Shown one piece after another: positions 47,816 through 59,204 of a stretch of 64,000 nt of DNA. The position numbers and the translations under genes are program-made. Within the stretch, counting starts at the first letter, position 1. Each line of letters begins with the position of its first letter. A model generated the notes under the pieces. That model searched no databases and was not told the origin of the DNA. It saw only the letters and a program-made list of their open reading frames with translations. Source of the stretch: Sabellastarte sp. h YS-2021 (lineage: Eukaryota > Annelida > Polychaeta > Sabellida > Sabellidae); the NCBI GenBank assembly GCA_964017235.1, contig OZ024930.1:25734614-25798613 (forward strand). The letters run 5' to 3'.

Positions 47816-49939
47816 GGCCCCAGTATCTTTTCAGATGTATGTTAGCTAGTCAATCTGCCAGAATATGATCATTTTACATTTACTTTTGAGGCATGTCACA
47901 AAAATTTATATTTCTTCAAAATTTTCTCAACAGAATAAACAGTCACACTAGCATTATAAAGGATTTGTCTGTTTCTTTCTTTAAATAACGTGTTTCTTTT
48001 TATAAAACTTCTTTTGAGTATTTTTTGAGAAATTATCGAAATAAAAGGACACAGGTATCACATATTAACCAGTCAATCCAAGAACAGCAACCCACAAAAA
48101 CACATAAGATTTGTTGACTTCTTTACAACTCTTTCACAAATAGCTTTTTACAAAACTCATGAATAAGTTTCTATTTCAACAATATGAATAGAGTAACCAG
48201 TTCTTTCACATTTTTCACTTACTATCTACAAGGTTCACGTCATGAAGTCTGAGTAACCATCATAACATAATTAAGCAAGTCCTTACTTTCTTCCATTATA
48301 TTACTGTATTCTCCATATCCTCAAACTTCACTTTCTGTCTGACAAATTCCTTCTGGTAGGTTTTAATCTGACATTCAAATCACCACACCAGGGTGAAGTG
48401 TACATCAAATGTTTATCATAAACTGACTAAAACACATGACACAGGCTAGAGGTTAAGTGTGGTATAAACACAGACTGTATTTAGAATTGTAAAATTCCTC
48501 ACAATATATGAAATTTGCCCCAAGGGCAATCCTTTAAATATTGTTTTTAAAAAGCCACAACTGAAGGAAATCTTTTGCACAATATGGCCTAAAACAATCA
48601 CAAAATCACAAATTCAATAAGAATTTCCCGTAATTCAAAGAAAAAGATGGGGTTATATACCTATTGGTAAATTTTACATGCTGCACCATATTTCACCTTT
48701 TTACATTAGCCCTTTGATCTCTGCTAGTTTGACAGAAAATAAGGGGCTTCTCCTGCTATGATGTTTAAACTTTTATTTAATATTGAACAATAAGCACTTT
48801 TCCACACATTTAGATATGTGACAATTTCAACACAACAACAACACACAGTAAAAGCACTTCAACTATCAAAATTTCATAGGTGAAGGATTCTCCAACAATA
48901 AAATGAACTAATTTACATTTTCACTTGAAAGTCTTGCACACAGACTGCTCTAAAAAAGAAACGTGGTAAATACTTTGCTATATTCTGAAAGTTCATGACA
49001 GTCATCCTGAAACCTCATATTCCAGGTAAATTTGAATCTAAAAATGAGCGAGATCGGCCAAAAATATTTGTAGCAGATGATCCGAATGTAAAAGGAGATG
49101 TAAAACCTGGTCCAAATCCTGGAACTCATATTTTCCATAACAACCAGTAAAGCAAATATGGCAGCTGATGTAAAATTTATCAAGCATAAATTATCAAATA
49201 TTTGTGAAAAATAAAGATAAGGATTATGTATGTGAAAAGGGAAAGTTGCGTAGGACTGCCCACTCATCACACTAAAGGCCTGTGCACACTGATAAGATAT
49301 GATCTGCTACTGAAAGCTCAGATACAAGCTATCTTCAAGCTGAAGAAAATGGTGAACATATTTCAACATGAATCTACAAATAATATTACATTAATTTTTA
49401 ACTGTGACTGTTGCATGCTAACGATCCTACTGATTCAATAAAAGAGAATTCTTCAAATAAACATCATTTATTATCATCTTGTATAGTATCATCATGGTAC
49501 AACAGCCAGTTTTTCATCTGTGAGTTGTATTCTATTCTATTCTATTCTGTACTTTTATAGCACTTAATCTCTGCTAGGCAGACTCTAACTCAGACTTTAT
49601 GTATTACTGACATAAACAGAAATGGCTAAAATGTAACTACTTGTCACAGCTACACCCTCAACCTGAAAGCCATACTGCGGAAGAACTGCCCCCCCATCCC
49701 CATGCCATTGGTGAAAACAGTACCCACAAAGCCCAGAATGGCCAATGAGGTAAATATCCTAAAATACAAGCCTCAAATATTTAAAGAATTTATTATTTAT
49801 CACTGATTTATCATTTGCATTACTAGTCTTGGCCACTTTTAACTGGTTTCATAATGTACTCATTTCAGTGTCTGATGTATCAGCTGGATGTATTGTGCTT
49901 TACTCTTGAATACTGTGTAGGTGTTGAGAGCTTTTACAG

Positions 49940-50656
49940 CAGGGGCTGGTTTCATGAAAAGTCTCAAACTGAGCCAGACTCAAGGCTGAGTCAGGGTCTC
50001 AAATCTGAGACTTTTGTCTCAGCTGAGTTTTTGGCTCAAATGGATTTCACAAAGGGTGGATCAGCTGAGACCAGTCTCAAGTTATGGTCTCAACTTTTTA
50101 ATCTCATTTCATATATTTAGTGGGCGTATTTTTAGTTTAAAAAGTTATATTTCATGATTATTATCATTTTAAATATCTTTAATACTCATAATACAAAGAA
50201 ATTATATGATAATATATTATTCTAAGTGATCCATAAGATTGAGACTCAACTGAGGTTGAGTCTGGCTTCGAGTCCACCCTTGAGGCCTGTCACTTGATAA
50301 TAGCCTATAAAGCATGTCAATTCTATTGACTTTTGTTATTAGTAAATATTGAATATGTGGCTGTAATTACAAAATAAAATGAAAATAGAAGATTTCAAGA
50401 TTTATCAATTTCATTTTGGAACAAATTGTATTGCTTTATGTATGTGTTTTTTTGGCATCAAAGCTTGGACTCAAATTTGAAACACCTCCTTCATGGGCTC
50501 AAATTTGAGCCTGTGACTGAGCCAGGTCTCAAGTTGAGCTTGTTTGTGAAATGCATTGACTCTGAGTTCACGGACTCAGCAAAATATTTCCAAAATTTGA
50601 GACAAAGTCTCAACCTTTGAGTCTGACTCAAGGTCTGTTCATGAAACCAGCCCCTG
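49940..50656. mobile_element. MITE with CAGGGGCTGGTTTCATGAA ends
   Basis: The 19-bp left end CAGGGGCTGGTTTCATGAA is matched by the inverted right end (TTCATGAAACCAGCCCCTG). The interior is rich in repeated GTCTCAA/GAGACT and GGCTCAAA motifs in both orientations, giving strong foldback capacity. No clear target duplication is seen (flanks TTTTACAG and GTCATGAC), and there is no ORF. CAGGG ends suggest a hAT-like transposase but the class is unproven. Confidence 0.75.
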
Positions 50657-50826
50657 GTCATGACAAACCTGTCCTGTGGTATACATGATTAAACTTTTAC
50701 ACTTCTGCTCATACAAATAGAAATGTCACAGACTAGCATTAAGGCTTCTGATTAAGTTACAGATACTCTATCAAGTTCTTGCTGCGATAAATGTCTTTTT
50801 AATTTATATGTACAAGAATAAAAGAA

Positions 50827-51220
50827 TAGGGCTGGGACGGGTGCTAAAAAACGGCACCAAGTACTCGCCCTCTTACAACCGGCTTGAATTCGAGTAACCA
50901 CGAGGTTTAGTACTTACCATTCAAAGTCTTCTGTAAACAAATATCCGATTCTGGAAACAAAACTTTTGAAGAAAAATGTCTTCTATTTAACCAGACATTA
51001 TACCATATGAGGTATATTATATGTTTTTAAGTGAAAAACACAACTCTAATGGATATTATGTGACGAAAATGCTGAAATGTAGCATATTTTACACAAACAT
51101 TTCATTACACGTTAATACAATACCTCATGAGTAACTGAGTACTTAAAATGAACTCGAGTAATTGCTAAGATCGACTCATCTATCAAGGCTCGAGTAACCG
51201 TTCACAGGCTCACAGCCCTA
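50827..51220. mobile_element. hAT-like MITE, TAGGGGTG family, copy 4
   Basis: Ends TAGGGCTGGGACGGG and (inverted) TAGGGCTGTGAGCC, flanked by TAAAAGAA and TAAAAGAG (seven of eight bases match). The interior has several ACTCGAGTAA-like inverted stretches. It ends about 280 bp from the WW1 exon. No ORF. Confidence 0.8.
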
Positions 51221-51504
51221 TAAAAGAGTAACTGTACTGTAAGTAGTTTCATTGAAAGCTTCTGAAGACTTTACAAAAGAGAGAGAAACCTTGTCCTCTT
51301 TATTGTTTTTCATAATGATCTGTCTACAGACTTGACATGATAACAAAACCCTCTAGGAAACACTACATACAACTGAATGTACAGTTAAAGCCTGTTAATA
51401 TAAATCTAAAGGGGCCATAATTTAAGCAGGAATTTCTGACAGAACAAATATTAATGGATTCTACTTATGGAGATTTAAGTGTGGAAGAATTAAGCATGAC
51501 AAAC

Positions 51505-51587
51505 CTCCGTCGTGGCATTCTAGTGGTGAGGTTTTCTGATTCTTGGCCAGTCTGGGGTCCAACCAGTGAGTAGTTTCTGTGCTGTGA
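51505..51587 (-). CDS. MAGI: MAGI exon: second half of WW1
   Basis: 83-bp exon, phase 2 in, phase 1 out, acceptor ATTTTCAG and donor CGGAG|GTTTGT. It encodes HSTETTHWLDPRLAKNQKTS then PLECHDGG, preceded by a split Asp codon. The pattern DH.T.TT.WLDPR...QK.PLEC.D is the C-terminal half of the first WW domain of MAGI proteins, with the second conserved Trp and the final Pro present. The matching first half of WW1, carrying the first Trp, was not found up to 64000. Confidence 0.88.
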
Positions 51588-52429
51588 CTGAAAATAATGT
51601 AGAAAATACATAACTTTAATTTAAAACAAATAGTCATCAACAATATTTAGGTTAAAGGGTTAGTTAAATATGCTTAGAAATCCCAAATTTGCAATCTGCT
51701 TGTCCAAATGTAAATTTTTTTTTTCTTTTTGTTTTTATAAAGAATTAAAATAAGACTCAATTATTATGCTGCAAATTTGAGATTTCTCATAAAATAAGAA
51801 ATTATGATATAGGTGAAATAAAACTTTGAAACATTATATCAGAAAAGCATTCAGAAAAACTACTGGACACACCAAACTTTCATATAACAATAGATCTTAT
51901 ATTAACTATGTTAGTGATAACATTATAAGGCAAAATGACAAGTAGTTATTTATGGTGCATTATGTTAAACAGAAAGTAATGAGAAAACTACAATTACTTT
52001 AATAACTACAAAACAGCACAAAATATACAGCTAAATATAAGATTAGTAACAATCAACTACATTTACAAGTGAAAGCAAAACACTAAGTGTCATAACTACA
52101 CAGCACAACATCAACTACTATCTAGTGCCAGCACAAATAAACAGAATTAATAGATATAATGCATTATAATGATTTATTAATGATTTAATGTTTCATCTGT
52201 CATACATAATGTGTTTATTAATGTAAAACCTGGATGCTTTGACTATTTCTGAATGATTGAAATAATAACATAAATTGGTTGAGTGTAAATAATCGAAATT
52301 AAAAATACTTTCATTTTGTTTGTTATTCTATTACAAAAGATGCTTGAAATCTGATTAGTGAAGTGTAGGGTAGTTTAATTCAATGCACTGTTGTTTTATC
52401 TGATAAAACTCATGAGTTGCACACTGTTA
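51588..52429 (-). other. MAGI intron sequence; nothing recognised
   Basis: AT-rich, with a short poly-T/poly-A stretch near 51716; no exon or repeat copy seen. Confidence 0.5.
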
Positions 52430-53060
52430 TGGCAGCCTGAATCTGTATGGTGGTTTAGTTTTGTGTGCTTGTGAGGTATGGTTACATTTATTATTTAAGT
52501 GTTTGGAGTAGCAAGATGTACAACCATGTGGTGTGGTTATACCTTTCAAAGAAAAATCCAAAGCAGTGGTGCAATGATATGGTTCTGAAGTGTGGTTATT
52601 CCTATTGTGCAAGGATTTGGAGTAGTGATGTGTCATAATGAGGTGTAGCTTTATCTACTGAGGAAGGATTTGAGCAGCGTGTAGATGTCAACATAAGGTG
52701 TGGTCACATAGATGTGGATATGAAGTGTGGTCATCCTTACTGCAAAAGAACAGGTAGATATGTCTGTAATAGTGTTATGATATAGTATTATCAGGTGTGT
52801 TTATACCTGTAGTGGTGGTGTGACTTGTGGATATGAGATATGGCTATAGCTATTGAGGAATGGTCTCCATTAGTAGTGTCATGGTGTGTGGTTATGAGGG
52901 GTGGTTATATTGTAGAGTTATTTAGGATGATGGTCTATTAACACATACTTACAAGTTGCTATACCTACTGGGGAGGTGTTTGAATTAGTGGTATTGTGAT
53001 GTGTGGTTATGAGGTGTGGTTATACCTATTGTAGAAAGGTTTGGAGTAGTGGTGGTGTTG
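52430..53060. repeat. Degenerate minisatellite (GTGTGGTTATA type)
   Basis: A chain of imperfect units of roughly 45-60 bp containing GAGGTGTGGTTATACCTA, GTAGAAAGGTTTGGAGTAG and TGGTGTTGTG. Units vary in length and order. It abuts and partly overlaps the WW-like exon at 53026-53133. Confidence 0.75.
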
Positions 53061-53133
53061 TGGTCTGGGTAGAGCTGCTCTGTAGCGAGGACAGAAGCGC
53101 GGATCTTGCCACTGGGTTCTCTGTGTGACATGG
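53026..53133 (-). CDS. Putative extra WW-half exon upstream of WW1 second half
   Basis: Acceptor with a strong pyrimidine tract (CTCCCCTTTTAG), then a phase 2 frame reading HVTQRTQWQDPRFCPRYRAA. H.T..T.W.DPR is the C-terminal half of a WW domain, and a split codon ending in C would supply the Asp before it. The acceptor phase equals that of the exons at 51505 and 30571. The 3' limit is doubtful: the first usable donor (AATAG|GTATAAC) lies inside the minisatellite and gives phase 2, so the last residues (about the last 17) would be repeat-derived. It may be an alternative or extra WW half, or a decayed duplicate. Confidence 0.5.
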   Translation of the reverse strand, partial: PCHTENPVARSALLSSLQSSSTQTTTPPLLQTFLQ

Positions 53134-53551
53134 CTAAAAGGGGAGAAAAGCACACACTCACAACAGATAAACATAAATAAATTAAAACATTTACATGAAC
53201 ACAAATATCTGTTACTTTACTATTTGCCTTTTTAAACAATCAGAGAAAACAAAAAAAAAACAATAATTTCCTGATTACAATTCATGCTGAAATATTTAGT
53301 TTTGTATCTATTTTATGTCATTTTCCTACATTAAAAGCAAATGGGTGGTGTTAAAAATTTCAGTATAGTAAATGTATGAGTCTGTCAACTTTCCTGCCAT
53401 TAAGACCGGTCTAACTTATACACATACATTAACATTTGAATCTTACTTGCTCAGATGGAAGCCAGATCTTTACGTTGAGAAAAGAAGCCTGGTTATATAG
53501 ATTATAGACGGAAAAGAAAGCAAATTTGGACCCTTGGATTTAATTGCAAAG

Positions 53552-53678
53552 TTAATATATCTGTAAAACAGTGAACCTTGTACCTTTACTATTAGATCAT
53601 CTATGTATATATACATATATATTCTTAATATATCTGTAAAACAGTGAACCTTGTACCTTTACTATTAGATCATCTATG
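53552..53678. repeat. 73-bp tandem duplication
   Basis: The segment from TTAATATATCTGTAAAACAG to ATTAGATCATCTATG occurs twice, 73 bp apart, almost perfectly; the first copy continues into a (TATA)-rich tail. A recent local duplication. Confidence 0.9.
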
Positions 53679-53811
53679 AATACTCCCTCTCATTAAAATA
53701 TTCACATAAGCCTGAATTGAGAGCAGACTATTTTTATACAAGTTTTAATTGAATAGACAGCAAATATTTTATGTTCTTCTTAAGCAACAGAATCTTTAAA
53801 CCATTAATACT

Positions 53812-54184
53812 GAGTGTTGAACATTTACGGTATGCGGAATATCGTTTCGTTTTAGTAGAAAAAACGAAATCCGCAAAGAATATTTGGGAACCGGTTATTG
53901 TAAAAGTTATTATTTTAGGCTTTCTAATGGCTGATACTTCATAGAAACGACAAAAAATATACATATTTTGTAAAATTTGTCACAATTTTACTTTATATTG
54001 AGTAAAAATCATTTTTACGTACTTAATAATATTTCGCAAAACCCACTTCCATTTGCAAGTTATCGCTCATGTACGCCTGCGAATATTTTTCAATGCACAG
54101 AACAAGCATATGAAATACCGGATTTCGTTTCGTTTCAAAGCCCCGGTATCCAGTTTTGACTTCTGTAAACGATGCCCCCCACTA
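53812..54184. mobile_element. hAT-like MITE, uninterrupted relative of the one at 3192
   Basis: In inverse orientation it matches 3192-3465 plus 7891-7992 with moderate divergence: ends GAGTGTTGAACATTTACGG and (inverted) TAGTGGGGGGCATCG, with internal AAATCCGCAAAGAATATTTG and CGAAATACCGG-like stretches. It gives the empty site for family 1 copy 1. The flanks show no clear 8-bp duplication, so one end may be altered. No ORF. Confidence 0.75.
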
Positions 54185-54886
54185 CAAGACACCCAGGTAT
54201 ATCAATATATTCTAAATTTATCATCTGGTATAAATACGTACATCAGTAATAATTTGAAATACAGAAATAGTGCCTTTTATATACATAGAGATATCCGGCA
54301 TTTGATATTCCACTAAACTGATACAAATATGAACTTGAGTAGAGATATTGTAAGTGTGTAGCAACCTAGGGCTACTGGATTAACAAAATTGTAAGACATA
54401 GTCAAAAGTGTCAATATTTATACTCCAAGAACAAAAAGGTATCCAGGTAACTGTACTTTTGAATTTCTCATATTGTAATCCTACAGGCTGAAGCCAGACC
54501 ACAATAAAAAGAAGCACTTCCACATTCCATGAAGTCACAAATATTATTAGTTATCACTCAGTAATTATTGTTAATTGGCGAGGTTTAACATATAAATACA
54601 TGCATCTGTTATTAGTATATATTAAGACACACACAAAGAGGAAAATTGTAATGGAGGTTAGTAACATAACACTGACGTGAAATATATGAGTACAACACAA
54701 CAGCCAGGTAGAGAATGAACAAATTTTAAACTCGGTTATCTGTATTTAAGTTTAACTAGTGACTGGTAATTTTCAATATTCACCAGTACTGGTGTAATTT
54801 ACCACTGGGGATGGGGAGACCACTTTATTGTGCATTTAAGTGTGTCACTTTTATCCCATTTATCCAATCAATTTCAAAATTGTAAA
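54185..54886. other. No feature recognised
   Basis: AT-rich sequence upstream of family 3 copy 2. It is probably still intron or 5' sequence of the MAGI gene; no exon-like segment was found. Confidence 0.4.
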
Positions 54887-55927
54887 CAAGAGGAGAGTGC
54901 CCGTGAACGGGCACTGTGTCAGCTGACTGAGTGTTTTTGATTTGTGAAGGTGATTAGAGGACAGAATAATTATCAGGAAAAGGGCTGTACAGAAATACAG
55001 TAAATGGTAACTGAACAGCAAGTTCGAAAGAAATTCCGAAGCTGACAGAAGAAAAGGATAAAAAAGTTGTGCCCTGTAAATGGTATTATGAAGGAAAATA
55101 ACAAGGTAATTGTTTAAGTGTAAAAAATAGGTTAAAACATATTTAAAGAAATACTACAAATGCAATATCCTCGTTCGACCTTGAAGAAGGGGTCCAAGGT
55201 CAAATCTAACCACACAAATACATTCCCAGCCCATGATTTCCTATGGTTTACCATTCCAAACCTCTAGGACCAATTATAAATGAGTTATAAGCACTTTTAA
55301 GCTTGGCTGTCCTCATTTGACCTTGAAGGAGGGGTCCAAAGGTCAAATCTGACCATACCAAAAGATTCCGAGCCAATGATTTCCTATGGGATGGTTTACC
55401 ATCCCAAATCTGTCACCAATAATAAGCGAGTTGTAGGCACTTTCAATTTTCGCTATCCTCATTTGACCTTGAAGGAGGGTTCCAAGGTCAAATCGGACCA
55501 TATCAACAGATTCACAGCCCATGATTTCCTGTCCGTTTACCATCCCAAACCTCTGGGACCAATAATAAGCGAGTTATAAGCACTTTTAAGTTTGGCTATC
55601 CTTGTTTGACCTTGAAGGAGGGGTCATTGAAGGTCAAATCTGACCACACCAAAAGATTCCCACCCCATGATTTCCTACAGGTTGGTTTATCATCCCAAAC
55701 CTCTAGGATCAATAATAAGGGAGATATAAGCACTTTTCATGACTGACAAAAAACACCTGTGGCGGCCATCTTGTTTCTCAAAATGAGGCCAAAAATATTC
55801 CCAGACAACATTTTATGGTTATTAATATATACTGCAAACTTAAGAAAGCTAGCTATAATATTTTTTTTCATCAGAGCAGTAATGGTGAAATCTCTCTCTA
55901 CACACTGCGGCTATCCAGTGGATACAA

Positions 55928-58900
55928 CTAGATTGGGCCAACTCGGCGCCAACATATCCCCAGACAGGTCATCACTCACGCCACAGGTTTTGATCGGGAA
56001 TTTTTTAAAACATAATTACCCATTATTATATGAACTTCAGCACATCAATCTACTCTGTTTATATCTCCCCAAGGAAGATGGTGTATCCCCAGACGCCGAA
56101 TACATAACTCAAATTATATTTTCAATCTTCCTGCAATGATAACTCTAAACCTATTTTCAAAGTATTTAAATGATTGATGATTGAATGTCCATTCTAAAAT
56201 AATAATCCCAAAAGAGCATATCTGTTTCTATATTTGTTGACAAATAAAATATTATTGTTAACTCAACTCATCATATTTTTCAATCTTCCTTCAAAGTATT
56301 TAAATGATTGATGATTCAATGTCCATTCTAAAATTCATAATCCCAAAAGCGCATATCTGTTTCTATATTTGTTCACAAAATATTATTTAAAAAAAAATTA
56401 TTTATATTATTATTTTATTATATTATTTTTAGAATTTGCAAATTGTTTTCAGTTATTCATTTCCTCTATACCTATATATGTGGTCCATATATATGCAACC
56501 TAAATATGTGACACAATCTCAGTTCTGACTCCCCTTTGTGTTATATGTAATGAAGCCCACCACCTCCCACCCCCACCCCTCTCCCCTTCTCCACACCTCT
56601 CTCACTATTACACAAGATCTGCAACCCCATTGAGTTCTTTGTTTCTCATCTGATATCATTAAATACCTTTGTTTATTTAGTGTCACTCAATATAGCTGGA
56701 GGTCCCAGAGGTGGGTGGGGGGAATCCGGGTGGGGGATGTGGGTTGAGCATAAATGGTAAACAAACAATCTATATAAAAGGGGTACTCAAATACAAAAAG
56801 AATTGAGAATTTTAAGTATGTGATTATCAACTGAAATGAGTTCATAACTGTAGGAGCTGTGCCAAAATTAACTGAGGCAAGTTGAATAAAACTGGGCTAG
56901 TTGAGGGTTAAAAATCCCCTAGTTTTACTACATAAGGATATAATTTCATTAATATTGGGACTTAAAGCTCACTTAAAGTGTCCATTTTGTCTACTTCAAT
57001 ATGTTTCACCAGTTTCATTTTAAAAAGTGAAGAACTCAGCAAGCAGAGGTATAACACACAAAAATAAGTTCTTAAAAGACTAAGATAGCCATAACATTAT
57101 TAATATTCAAAATTTAAATAGACAGGCATTTCCTTTTAAAAATTCAAAGATTTCAGCTCTATAACCCACATAGTTTGACAGTTACTGGGCTTTAAAGTGG
57201 CATAATATCCATAAATTGGGTTTCTGTGGGCATTTTACAATTGTTAAAGAGACCTTAGCAATTAAACTACAGATCTGAAACTTTTTGGGGGGACATACAT
57301 AACAAACAAAAATCATATATAATACAGTTTAAGACTTGTCACACTAAGCATTTCCAAATAACAGGGCAAAATACGGAAAAAATGTCAAAAAAGGCACTTG
57401 GGCGAGTGTCTATGGCCCTCATACACAGGTTAAATGTCTACTAAAAACCTTGATTTTCGGCATATGTAAAAAGGACATAATAATGCATTCCCAGATGGGA
57501 TTTCAGCTCCATCAATCACATAGTTTAACAGTTACAGGGCTTAAAGGTGGTAAAAAGTTCAAATATTGGGTCATTGTGGGCCTTTTAGAGATCTCGATGT
57601 GGCTTTCAAATTAAAGCTTCAGACTTAAAATTTGTTACATACTAAGATTACACATAGAATATGTATCTAATAAAGTTTGAAACTTCTCAGACTTACCATT
57701 TCCAAGTTACAGAGCAAAATATGTGAAAAATGTCTTAAAAGGGTCACTCAGGTGGGTGTTAAAGGTCCTCATACACAGGTTAAATGTCTACTTGAAGCCT
57801 TGATTTTTGGCACATGTAAAAAGAACATAATAATGTATTCCCAGATGAGATTTCAGCTCTATCAGTCACATAGTTTAACAGTCACAGGCCTTAAAATTGG
57901 CAAAAAGTCCAAATACTGGGTCTTTATGGGGCCTTCTAGAGACCTAAATGTGGCCTTCAAATTAAAGCTTCAGACTTAAAATTTGTCACATACTAAGATT
58001 ACACATAGAATATGCATCTAATACAGTTTGAAACTTCTTAGACTTACCATTTCCAAGTTACAGGGAAAAATATGTGAAAAATGTCTAAAAATGGTCACTC
58101 GGGTGGGGATTTATGGTCCTCATACACAGGTTAAATGTCTTCTTAAAGCCTTAATTTTTGGCACATATAAAAATAACATACTAATATCTTCTCAGATAGG
58201 ATTTGAGCTCTATCAGTCACATAGTTTGACAGTCACAGGGCTTAAAAGTAGCAAAAAGTCCAAATATTGGGTCTTTGGGAGCCTTTTAGAGACCTCAATT
58301 TGACCTTCAAAATTAAAGCTTCAGACTTAAAATCTGTTACATACTAAGATTACACACAGAATATATATCTGATACAGTTTGAAACTTCTCAGACTTACCA
58401 TTTCCAAGTTACAGGGAAAAAGATGTGAAAAATGTCTTATAAGGGTCACTCGGGTGGGTGTTTATGGTCCTGATACACAGGTTAACTGTCTATTAAAGGC
58501 CTAAATGTTGGGGCACATATAAGAAAACACATACATATATTCCCAGATGATATTTAACTTAGATGAGAGACATAGTTTGAAAGCTACAGTGCTTGAAAGT
58601 GGCAAAAAGTGCATAAATTGGGTCTCTGTGGGCACTTTTGAGACCTTAAGTCGACCCCTTTGGGTAAACCTACAGCCCTAAAATTTTCTACAGACAAGGA
58701 TTACATATCAAAGTTATACCTAGCGCAGTTTGAGACTCATCAGAATTATCACTTCCAAATTATAGGGCAAAATATGTGTAAAGTATAGCAAAAAATCCCT
58801 AAGTGGGGGTATTTATGGGCCTCAAACACAATTTTCTCCTCAACTTAAAGTCATGATTTTCGGCACATGTACTAAGAACATATTAATGTGTTGTCAGGTA

Positions 58901-59120
58901 AAATTTCAGCCAGCTGAGCATCATAGTTTGTGACCTACAGGGCTCTAAGTGGCCAAAAGTGCAATTTCTGACCTTAAGGTGGCCATAAGTTCTTTTTTAC
59001 TGGGAGTTTAAGGTCACCTTAAAATAGGGATCTTCCTTTGGGCACCCTTAACATGTGTACCAAGTTTGAAAAAAAAATATTAATTTGTTTTTGAGTTATC
59101 GCGTCCACAAGGAAATTTCT

Positions 59121-59157
<37 letters not shown>

Positions 59158-59204
59158 AACGGACCTGAATCCAATATATCCCCGACTTTCGTCTGGGGAT
59201 ATAA
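55928..59204 (+). mobile_element. Family 2 HINE/pearl-like element, copy 2, intact (3.28 kb)
   Basis: Uninterrupted copy of the element at 15718-24326. It starts CTAGATTGGGCC, ends with the ATATCCCC...GGGGATATA palindrome (59174-59203) plus A, and is inserted between A and T without target duplication. Differences from copy 1 are few point changes, short indels, and expansion of the CGG tract. Near 56382-56400 it preserves the nine-A/TTATTT site into which family 1 inserted in copy 1. Confidence 0.88.
59121..59157. repeat. (CGG)n microsatellite before the family 2 3' palindrome
   Basis: About eleven to twelve CGG units, against about three to four plus an interruption (CGCGACGG) in copy 1 at about 24269. 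It lies about 20-50 nt inside the terminal palindrome. Confidence 0.95.

Larger units (their letters stand above)
37423..51504 (-). other. MAGI intron between WW1 and linker exons (14 kb)
   Basis: Large intron. It holds family 3 copy 1 (41301-44386), a SINE head (47742-47815), the CAGGGGCTGG element (49940-50656), a TAGGGGTG MITE (50827-51220), a poly-G run (45596-45608) and a short (TA)n near 40756. 38000-41300 and 44387-47740 show no convincing exon or element. Confidence 0.6.
9087..51587 (-). other. MAGI: MAGI scaffold gene, partial, ten chained exons
   Basis: The exons listed separately join in one frame on the minus strand. Successive junction phases (1,1,2,1,1,1,1,0,1) are all compatible, and all boundaries are AG/GT. 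The encoded order is second half of WW1, long charged linker, WW2, PDZ1, PDZ2 and linker, as in MAGI1-3. MAGI proteins are scaffolds at epithelial junctions and synapses: WW domains bind Pro-rich (PPxY-like) partners and PDZ domains bind receptor C-termini. The upstream part (PDZ0, guanylate kinase, first half of WW1) and downstream PDZ3-5 were not located. The introns hold nearly all the mobile DNA of the window. I cannot say which vertebrate paralogue it is closest to; invertebrates usually have one. Confidence 0.88.

Noticed and set aside
57677..58303. ORFs beginning MKLLRLTISKLQ repeated in family 2
   Set aside because: Products of the 347-bp monomers; they end at random places and differ by frameshifts between monomers.
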